Shown piece after piece: positions 52,724-62,200 of a stretch of 64,000 nt of DNA. The translations under genes and the position numbers were made by a program. Below the pieces are notes generated by a model. The model had not been told where the DNA came from. It saw nothing but the letters and a program-made list of their open reading frames with translations, and did not search any database. The DNA is from Loxodes magnus (Eukaryota > Ciliophora > Karyorelictea > Loxodida > Loxodidae): positions 288,059 to 352,058 of the forward strand of contig CAMPDV010000316.1 of assembly GCA_946699065.1 (NCBI GenBank), given 5' to 3'. Position 1 is the first letter of the stretch. Each line of letters starts with the position of its first letter.

Positions 52724-55109
52724 TCATTTTATCTCTTCAATTTATCAAAACTTAATATTTTTCTTTAAACCAAAAATATTTTAAACTATATAATAACACT
52801 TATCTTAATCTGCTTCCTTAACCTCCATTTTTTTTCTTCTTTATCTATTTTATTTCCATCATAAATTTTTTTCCCATCTTTTTTTCCATTTTTCAATTTT
52901 AATTTTTAAGATCTTATCAGTTATCAATCTTTTAACAGCACTCTTTACTTCTTCATTTATGTCTTTATTATCATTCACATCCTAATAAAAAACTATTTCT
53001 CATTTCTTCATAAAAAAAGTTTTACGTTAATAGTCTCTTCAATTTATCAAAACTTAATATTTTTCTTTAAACCAAAAATATTTTAAACTATATAATAACA
53101 CTTATCTTAATCTGCTTCCTTAACCTCCATTTTTTTTCTTCTTTATCTATTTTATTTCCATCATAAATTTTTTTCCCATCTTTTTTTCCATTTTTCAATT
53201 TTAATTTTTAAGATCTTATCAGTTATCAATCTTTTAACAGCACTCTTTACTTCTTCATTTATGTCTTTATTATCATTCACATCCTAATAAAAAACTATTT
53301 CTCATTTCTTCATAAAAAAACTTTTACGTTAATAGTCTCTTCAATTTATCAAAACTTAATATTTTTCTTTAAACCAAAAATATTTTAAACTATATAATAA
53401 CACTTATCTTAATCTGCTTCCTTAACCTCCATTTTTTTTCTTCTTTATCTATTTTATTTCCATCATAAATTTTTTTCCCATCTTTTTTTCCATTTTTCAA
53501 TTTTAATTTTTAAGATCTTATCAGTTATCAATCTTTTAACAGCACTCTTTACTTCTTCATTTATGTCTTTATTATCATTCACATCCTAATAAAAAACTAT
53601 TTCTCATTTCTTCATAAAAAAACTTTTACGTTAATAGTCTCTTCAATTTATCAAAACTTAATATTTTTCTTTAAACCAAAAATATTTTAAACTATATAAT
53701 AACACTTATCTTAATCTGCTTCCTTAACCTCCATTTTTTTTCTTCTTTATCTATTTTATTTCCATCATAAATTTTTTTCCCATCTTTTTTTCCATTTTTC
53801 AATTTTAATTTTTAAGATCTTATCAGTTATCAATCTTTTAACAGCACTCTTTACTTCTTCATTTATGTCTTTATTATCATTCACATCCTAATAAAAAACT
53901 ATTTCTCATTTCTTCATAAAAAAACTTTTACGTTAATAGTCTCTTCAATTTATCAAAACTTAATATTTTTCTTTAAACCAAAAATATTTTAAACTATATA
54001 ATAACACTTATCTTAATCTGCTTCCTTAACCTCCATTTTTTTTCTTCTTTATCTATTTTATTTCCATCATAAATTTTTTTCCCATCTTTTTTTCCATTTT
54101 TCAATTTTAATTTTTAAGATCTTATCAGTTATCAATCTTTTAACAGCACTCTTTACTTCTTCATTTATGTCTTTATTATCATTCACATCCTAATAAAAAA
54201 CTATTTCTCATTTCTTCATAAAAAAACTTTTACGTTAATAGTCTCTTCAATTTATCAAAACTTAATATTTTTCTTTAAACCAAAAATATTTTAAACTATA
54301 TAATAACACTTATCTTAATCTGCTTCCTTAACCTCCATTTTTTTTCTTCTTTATCTATTTTATTTCCATCATAAATTTTTTTCCCATCTTTTTTTCCATT
54401 TTTCAATTTTAATTTTTAAGATCTTATCAGTTATCAATCTTTTAACAGCACTCTTTACTTCTTCATTTATGTCTTTATTATCATTCACATCCTAATAAAA
54501 AACTATTTCTCATTTCTTCATAAAAAAACTTTTACGTTAATAGTCTCTTCAATTTATCAAAACTTAATATTTTTCTTTAAACCAAAAATATTTTAAACTA
54601 TATAATAACACTTATCTTAATCTGCTTCCTTAACCTCCATTTTTTTTCTTCTTTATCTATTTTATTTCCATCATAAATTTTTTTCCCATCTTTTTTTCCA
54701 TTTTTCAATTTTAATTTTTAAGATCTTATCAGTTATCAATCTTTTAACAGCACTCTTTACTTCTTCATTTATGTCTTTATTATCATTCACATCCTAATAA
54801 AAAACTATTTCTCATTTCTTCATAAAAAAACTTTTACGTTAATAGTCTCTTCGTTTTTGTTTTCATTTCTCTTATTTTGTTCTTCTCCTATGTTTACTTC
54901 CTGTTACAAGTTTTTAAGTAATTTATTTTCTTTAGCATTGCTCTTTTCAAATAAATTAAATCATATAAGGATCAATTGCTATATAAGAGATTTTTTCTTA
55001 TTAAAGAGTTTTTTCTTTGATCTTTTACACGCTTATTTATTTCAATGGATTGAAAATTTAAGCATTGTAATTTTAGGAATTATATTATATTTAATATTTA
55101 TTTACTCAT
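52724..55109 (-). CDS. Tandem-exon protein C (seven 94-residue repeats)
   Basis: ATG 55109 opens exon 1 (202 nt, 'MSKQILNIIQFLKLQCLN...'). A 20-nt intron (54888-54907) leads to exon 2 (54887-54838, 'EEQNKRNENKNEETIN'). A 20-nt intron (54818-54837) then leads into seven exons of 282 nt, separated by 20-nt introns repeating every 302 bp. Every junction is in phase 0, and the frame closes exactly to TGA 52724-52726, giving about 741 residues. Each unit reads 'KWEIVFYQDVNDNKDINEEV' and 'KSAVKRLITDKILKIKIEKW', a basic, Trp-rich, probably helical repeat. Units are essentially identical, so amplification is recent. No family is recognised. The exon model is inferred from frame closure; without the introns the 302-bp period cannot be coding. 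Confidence 0.62.
52732..54845 (-). repeat. Seven tandem 302-bp units
   Basis: Units begin at 52732, 53034, 53336, 53638, 53940, 54242 and 54544, with period 302 and almost no differences. One visible change is G for C at 53020 in the first unit (inside the intron). The array ends sharply at the start of a gene E copy on the left and in the unique exon 2 of gene C on the right. Confidence 0.93.
54888..54907 (-). other. 20-nt intron 1 of gene C
   Basis: GT...AG on the minus strand, between 'KINYLKT' and 'EEQNKRNENKNEE'. Its length, 2 modulo 3, converts the exon-1 frame to the exon-2 frame. Confidence 0.6.
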
Positions 55110-55271
55110 TTTAGTTTTATTTTAGATAAGTTATTAATAATTTAATATCGAATTTTTTTTTTCACTTCATAAACTAATTACTTTTATTTAAAAACTTTTC
55201 ATTTTAAAAAAAATTTCTTTAATTTGTTTAACTTTAGGTTAATTTTATTTCTGTATACTATAATAATCACT

Positions 55272-56201
55272 TCAATTATAATTAAATCTTTTTTCCAATT
55301 TATTTTTCAAGTATCTATGATAAGGATGAATGATGAGGAAAATAATTATGAAATAGATTAATTAATTTATATGTAATTTATTAATAATAATAATAGAATA
55401 CTTAATTAAAGTGTTTGTTTCTTTGAGTATTTCAAAATCGTTTCCACTGACATCCTGTGATCTCTCCTGGATACTTAAAATAAAAGTTCGTGTCATTCAA
55501 TTTTTTCGTAGTTCTGGAACTCGAGGCAGAAAATTCTTCTTCTGTAAATTCTTCCTTCTATCGTCACGTAAATTCACGTTAAATCTCTTCAAACTTCTTC
55601 GCCGTTTTTCTTCATCTTTTCCTTGTATATCTTGCACTTCTTAATCTACGGAATCTTGATTAGCATAGGTAATATCTCTGGAGAATCCTTCTAATATTGT
55701 TTTTTCTTTTTGCCTTTCTTCTTCTACTTCTATTTTTCGTTCTTAGATTAGAGGCTCTATTCTTTTATGTCCAAGTTACTATAATTTGAATTCTTATTTG
55801 ACTAATCTTTCTTCAGTGTTTTAACTTTTTTCTGATAATTTTTTGTTTTCTTATCTTAATATTTTTACTTCTTCTTACTGAATACGTACAGATTTCAAAA
55901 GACTTTCAATTAATAATTATTCTTCGGTTGTCTGTTTTTGCATCGTTTTTGGATTCTCTTATTTCCTATAGTTACTTGGTCTCGGTTTAGGAATAAATTC
56001 AGTATTTTATTATTAGTTTTATTCTGTTTATGCCTATTTAAGTTCTTATTTTATCTTAATATTCAACTATTGGAGGTTATTAAGATTAAGAAAATTATTA
56101 TTTTATTAAAGAAGACGTGATGGATGAAGTATTAGAAGTTTCTGGTTTTTCTCCTTTATCTATGGAGCCTGCAAAAAGTCCTTCTTGAGACCTCCTGCCA
56201 T
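55272..56201 (-). CDS. Coiled-coil protein K
   Basis: ATG 56201 (MAGGLKKDFLQAPQIKEKNQ). One frame continues through a Gln/Asn-rich stretch and 'NTEFIPKPRPSNYRKQENPK' into a strong heptad region (residues about 90-170: 'LLKSVRIQQEEVKILRQENK', 'RKIEVEEERQKEKTILEGF'), followed by a Lys/Arg-rich part ('EEKRRRSLKRFNVNLRDDRR'). In-frame TGA occurs at about 55491 ('RKN-W-MTRTF') and at 55272-55274. The second is taken as stop because 'QERSQDVSGNDFEILKETN' between them still looks coded. After about 55395 the sequence is AT-rich, so the last 40 codons are doubtful. Probably a structural or scaffold protein; family unknown. Confidence 0.65.
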
Positions 56202-56618
56202 TTTTTATTTTATGTAGTTTTTTTATTTCATAAAATAAATAATGATTTACATTCTATCAATTTTTTTATTTGATATTAAATCATATTAAAATTTTACATA
56301 ATTGAAAGAATTATTTTTCTTTTTTTCAAATACTTTAAAAAAGCTTTATTCTAAAAAAATGAGAAGTTAACTTTCTTATTTAAAATGTTGATTATTTATT
56401 CGAAAAGAATTCTTCATTAAATTTACAAATTTATCTAGCATTTGTATTCGTTTTTTGCATAAAATTTAAAATATGAATAAAAAAATAATTTAGTAATTTT
56501 TTAATTAAAGAGATAGCTTTATAATAATTGGAAAAAATTATTTTAAGTTTTTTATTTACTAAAAAACAATTTTATTAAAAAATATAATAATATAATAATA
56601 ATAACAATAATTAATTAT
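56202..56618. other. AT-rich spacer between genes J and K
   Basis: Extremely AT-rich sequence with runs of T and A and a short AAT/ATA microsatellite (56580-56612). No coding signal on either strand. Confidence 0.6.
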
Positions 56619-57370
56619 AGTGATACCACCCTTATGTTCATCATTTTTAAGAAGTTTAATAGTTTTGTAAAATTTCTATTTCCAATCAGGGTCCCTTTTT
56701 TAAAACATAAATCTTACTGTAGTGCGTTCTTCACTCTTGATCATTGGAAACTAATTTCAATCGAGTTCAATTACAACCATTTATCTAATTTTCTTTATTT
56801 TGCAAATGAAATATCCATCAGTATTTCACTTCCAATATGCATCTTTTTTTCTATATACTAGTCTTTTTGGATGCAGTATAAATTACTTATGGATTTCCAT
56901 AACTTAAAGCTTTATAATTTTTATTTTTATTAAAATTTATAACATTATCTTAAAATATGACCATATTTTCTGTAGTACCATCATTACTTACTATTTTTTC
57001 TATAGTAACTTTAGCAGGTTATAGATTCGGTTTCACATGCATGGGATTATTTGTTGTTGTACTTTTTAAAATCAAACTTTCAGCCAATTCAGCTAATCGA
57101 TTGAATTTGAATTCTATTTGTTCAATTCTCAAATTGACTTGTTGGAAATTTTCATTTTTAGAATTTAGGTGTTTACTATTAGGTATGCGTTTTTTCCTTC
57201 TAGTTCTTTTATGTTTCTTAGAAGTTTAACATTCTCCTTTGCATAATTTTGAGTTCTTGAAGAATATTTTGTTGATTATAAAAGAATTTAGATGGATCCT
57301 GTTTATAAGAGGCTTATTGTAAGAAACTATAAATTTGTTCTGTTAATTTATAATAATTTTATTAGCATGT
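56619..57370 (-). CDS. Multi-exon unknown protein J
   Basis: The minus strand has three coherent blocks in three frames. The first is 'LTEQIYSFLQQASYKQDPSK' through 'QNILQELKIMQRR'. The second is 'KHLNSKNENFQQVNLRIEQI', then 'FKFNRLAELAESLILKSTTT' and 'KVTIEKIVSNDGTTENMVIF'. The third is 'MHIGSEILMDISFAKQRKLD' through 'RNFTKLLNFLKMMNIRVVSL'. A 31-nt GT...AG segment (57200-57230) joins blocks 1 and 2, and a 29-nt one (56858-56886) joins 2 and 3, both with the right modulus. The true start upstream of 57370 and the stop were not resolved; the first triplet after coding fades is TAA. The middle block is a likely coiled coil. No family is recognised. Confidence 0.5.
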
Positions 57371-57942
57371 AAAATAACTTAATATAAAAAATGATAATTT
57401 CTATTTAAAAATGAAAATAAAATATTTTAATTTATATACCAAAGTTAATTAAAATATAACATAATTAGCAACTATTTGCTTTAATTAATGTAGAATCTTT
57501 GTTATTAAGAATTTAATATTCTTTAATTAACTTATGTTGTAAAGCTTTGTATTTCCTTTAAATACAATTTTAAATAGATTAAACTCTTAAATAATACAAC
57601 TTTTTAAAGGTAAAGATTTACTGTCTTTTCGAAAGTAAATGTAGCTAATAATTATAAAATGAATTTTTTTATTTTTATTATTTTAGAAATAAGATTTCAG
57701 ATATATTTTTAAGTATTTTTAGTGTTATATTGATGAAGTTAGAAATAACAAATAATTAATTCTATATAATTCTATGTTTCATCCATTAAGAATATTTTAA
57801 AAATTATATTTTATAAAAAATTCTAAAATTTTGTCTAAAGGATAAAATAAAAAAGTTTGATTTTAAATTAATAAATTGATAAAATAAAGAATAAGTATTT
57901 AAGAATTAAATTTAATATCTTATTTTATTATGTATATATAAA
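57371..57942. promoter_or_regulatory. Divergent intergenic region of genes J and I
   Basis: About 570 bp of AT-rich DNA between two divergent genes. It likely holds both promoters, but no motif is assignable. J may begin within the first part of it. Confidence 0.35.
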
Positions 57943-58704
57943 ATGGTTTCTAAGAAATTGCCGAACTTTGAACAAAACGCTAAAACAGGAAAATTACCTA
58001 AAAACTAAAAAAGCGAAATAATTACAATGAGTAAAAGGAAGAAGAATGATTGATATGACGAACATTAACCACTTGGAAATATTAAAATAGCTTTTGACAC
58101 AAATGCAAATAGAAATATTATCTTAGTCATTGAAAGAGTTTAAGTTCAAAAAAAGATACCTCACTGATAAAATAGAAAAATTATAACGTCTTTGCTTGAT
58201 AAACAATATTAATCAACATAAGAAATAGAAAAAAAACTGGAAAAAAGGATTTTTTTAATTTAATAATAAATTAGGTAACAACGTTTTCTTTTTAATAGAA
58301 TCTATCAGATTCTACGGAAATATAAAATGAAGACTCAAATTAAAATGGACAGTAACTACTAATTTAAAATAACTAATAAATTTAAATTAAATAAGTGTTA
58401 TAGGAATAATAGACTAAAAGAAGAATAAAATACTACATGTGCAATAAATAACACCAATAAAAATACTGCTACTAATAAAGTGAAATTTATAGAAAGAATA
58501 AATAAGATAATTTTAAAAATCTAATTAAGATATATCCAACATAAAGCGAAAAAATTTATATAAAAAAACTATTTAATTCAAAATCTTAATCCTTGGAGAA
58601 ATAATTAGGAACGCTAAATGTAAGACTTAAACTTTTAGAATATAAAAAGATGATGCACATATGAAGCTCCATACCACATACCAAAGCATATTAGGAATTA
58701 ATGA
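57943..58704 (+). CDS. Unknown basic protein I
   Basis: ATG 57943 (MVSKKLPNFEQNAKTGKLPK). A single frame holds for about 250 codons: 'LGNIKIAFDTNANRNIILVI', 'QRFLFNRIYQILRKYKMKTQ', 'KVKFIERINKIILKIQLRYI'. It is rich in Lys, Asn, Ile and Gln, with a predicted helical basic middle and no membrane helix or signal peptide. TAA/TAG fall mainly in Gln-like contexts. TGA occurs four times: at 58054 ('NDWYDE'), about 58171 ('HWQN'), in 'RRWCTYE', and at 58702. I end the gene at the last, but reading through gives 'NGNKLIKQVTRMIIKNQ' and an end near 58760. Function unknown. It lies in tandem before the WD40 gene. Confidence 0.6.
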
Positions 58705-59228
58705 CAAAAAAATGGAAATAAGCTGATAAAATAGGTCACAAGGATGATTATTAAAAATTAAAAATTTTTTAATTTTAAATTTATCTTTTAAATAGACTTT
58801 TTTAATAATTTAAATATTTTCAACTTAAAAATGTAAAATTAAAGTTGATTTAATTCTGAATTTATTATATTTAATAACCAAAATAAAAAAGTAAATTTTT
58901 TTCAAAAAAAATGCAAAAAAATTGATAAAACTAAAAATAAATAGTCAAAAAAATTTAATCAAAAATTTATGAATTTGTAGAAATAAAATTTGGATCTTAT
59001 TTAAATCAGATGAAATATTTAAAATTAAAAATTAAGGAAACATTAAGAAAATAATAATATTTATTAAGTTTGGAAGACACAAATCAAAATTGGCAAAGGT
59101 AAAAATCTTAAAATTTTGAAAAAAAAAGTTTTAAATCTTAAACATTATTTAAACACCTTTCGAGTTAGAAACAAGCGTTTAAAAAACGTTTAAATAAATT
59201 TTTTTTTCTTCAAATAATACACTTTTTT
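58705..59228. promoter_or_regulatory. AT-rich intergenic region upstream of the WD40 gene
   Basis: Very AT-rich sequence with long A and T runs and no coding signal. It presumably contains the 3' end of gene I and the promoter of the WD40 gene. Confidence 0.4.
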
Positions 59229-62200
59229 ATGAAAAGTTTTCAGTAAACTATCAACTGTAGAAAATTAGATTGTGATTTACCAAACTTAATCGATCTTTTA
59301 AATTAAAGTGAAGAAGCAATAAAAAAAAGAAGTAAATAAGAAGCTCTGAAAAAAATAAATGAAACAATAAAAAATATGTAATACTAAGAATAAAATATGA
59401 TAGAAAAAATTTTAAAAATGAATATTAAAGGACATTTAAACCATGTAAAAAGTATCTCATTCTCACCTGATGGTTAATTCCTTGCCAGTGCATCATCTGA
59501 TACAACTATCAAAATCTGAAATCTCAAAGATCGTAAAGAAATCGTTACACTTTAAGGACATTCAGACTCGGTAAACAGTATCTCATTTTCACCTGATGGT
59601 TAATTCCTTGCCAGTGCATCATCTGATACAACTATCAAAATCTGAAATATCAAAGATCGTAAAGAAATCGTTACACTTAAAGGACATTCAAACTGAATAA
59701 ACAGTATCTCATTCTCACCTGATGGTTAATTCCTTGCCAGTGCATCATCTGATACAACTATCAAAATCTGAAATATCAAAGATCATCAAGAAATCGCAAC
59801 ACTTAAAGGACATTTAAGCTGAGTAAACAGTATCTCATTTTCACCTGAAGGTTAATTCCTTGCCAGTGCATCATCTGATACAACTATCAAAATCTGAAAT
59901 CTCAAAGATCGTAAAGAAATCGTTACACTTTAAGGACATTCAGACTCGGTAAACAGTATCTCATTTTCACCTGATGGTTAATTCCTTGCCAGTGCATCAT
60001 CTGATACAACTATCAAAATCTGAAATATCAAAGATCGTAAAGAAATCGTTACACTTAAAGGACATTCAAACTCGGTAAACAGTATCTCATTCTCACCTGA
60101 TGGTTAATTCCTTGCCAGTGCATCATCTGATACAACTATCAAAATCTGAAATATCAAAGATCATCAAGAAATCGCAACACTTAAAGGACATTTAAGCTGA
60201 GTAAACAGTATCTCATTTTCACCTGAAGGTTAATTCCTTGCTAGTGGATCATCTGATACAACTATCAAAATCTGAAATCTCAAAGATCATCAAGAAATAA
60301 CCACACTTAAAGGACATTCAGACTTAGTAAACAGTATCTCATTTTCACCTGATGGTCAATTCCTTGCTAGTGGATCAGATGATAAATTTATCAAAATCTG
60401 AAATCTCAAAGATTATCAAGAAATCGTTACAATTAAAGGACATTCAAACTCGGTAAACAGTATCTCATTTTCACCTGATGGTTAATTCCTTGCTAGTGGA
60501 TCATCTGATACAACTATCAAAATCTGAAATATCAAAGATTATCAAGAAATCGTTACACTTAAAGGACATTCAAACTGAATAAACAGTATCTCATTTTCAC
60601 CTGATGGTCAATTCCTTGCTAGTGGATCAAAAGATAAATTTATCAAAATCTGAAATCTCAGAGATCGTAAAGAAATCGTTACACTTTAAGGACATTCAGA
60701 CTCGGTAAACAGTATCTCATTTTCACCTGATGGTTAATTCCTTGCCAGTGCATCATCTGATACAACTATCAAAATCTGAAATCTCAAAGATCGTAAAGAA
60801 ATCGTTACACTTTAAGGACATTCAGACTCGGTAAACAGTATCTCATTTTCACCTGATGGTTAATTCCTTGCCAGTGCATCATCTGATACAACTATCAAAA
60901 TCTGAAATATCAAAGATCGTAAAGAAATCGTTACACTTAAAGGACATTCAAACTGAATAAACAGTATCTCATTCTCACCTGATGGTTAATTCCTTGCCAG
61001 TGCATCATCTGATACAACTATCAAAATCTGAAATCTCAAAGATCGTAAAGAAATCGTTACACTTTAAGGACATTCAGACTCGGTAAACAGTATCTCATTT
61101 TCACCTGATGGTTAATTCCTTGCCAGTGCATCATCTGATACAACTATCAAAATCTGAAATATCAAAGATCGTAAAGAAATCGCAACACTTAAAGGACATT
61201 CAGATTTATTAAACAGTATCTCATTCTCACCTGATGGTTAATTCCTTGCCAGTGCATCATCTGATACAACTATCAAAATCTGAAATATCAAAGATCATCA
61301 AGAAATCGCAACACTTAAAGGACATTTAAGCTGAGTAAACAGTATCTCATTTTCACCTGAAGGTTAATTCCTTGCCAGTGCATCATCTGATACAACTATC
61401 AAAATCTGAAATCTCAAAGATCGTAAAGAAATCGTTACACTTTAAGGACATTCAGACTCGGTAAACAGTATCTCATTTTCACCTGATGGTTAATTCCTTG
61501 CCAGTGCATCATCTGATACAACTATCAAAATCTGAAATATCAAAGATCGTAAAGAAATCGTTACACTTAAAGGACATTCAAACTCGGTAAACAGTATCTC
61601 ATTCTCACCTGATGGTTAATTCCTTGCCAGTGCATCATCTGATACAACTATCAAAATCTGAAATATCAAAGATCATCAAGAAATCGCAACACTTAAAGGA
61701 CATTTAAGCTGAGTAAACAGTATCTCATTTTCACCTGAAGGTTAATTCCTTGCTAGTGGATCATCTGATACAACTATCAAAATCTGAAATCTCAAAGATC
61801 ATCAAGAAATAACCACACTTAAAGGACATTCAGACTTAGTAAACAGTATCTCATTTTCACCTGATGGTCAATTCCTTGCTAGTGGATCAGATGATAAATT
61901 TATCAAAATCTGAAATCTCAAAGATTATCAAGAAATCGTTACAATTAAAGGACATTCAAACTCGGTAAACAGTATCTCATTTTCACCTGATGGTTAATTC
62001 CTTGCTAGTGGATCATCTGATACAACTATCAAAATCTGAAATATCAAAGATTATCAAGAAATCGTTACACTTAAAGGACATTCAAACTGAATAAACAGTA
62101 TCTCATTTTCACCTGATGGTCAATTCCTTGCTAGTGGATCAAAAGATAAATTTATCAAAATCTGAAATCTCAGAGATCGTAAAGAAATCGTTACACTTAA

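Noticed and set aside
52732..54845. Non-coding satellite DNA
   Set aside because: Although 302 is not a multiple of three, removing a 20-nt intron per unit gives a frame that closes at both ends of the array with unique flanking exons.
54857..57229. Several plus-strand standard-code ORFs (54857, 55411, 55938, 56634, 56957)
   Set aside because: They are antisense to genes C, K and J, whose minus-strand translations are hydrophilic, helical and protein-like. The plus-strand products are Phe/Leu-rich artefacts of T-rich antisense.
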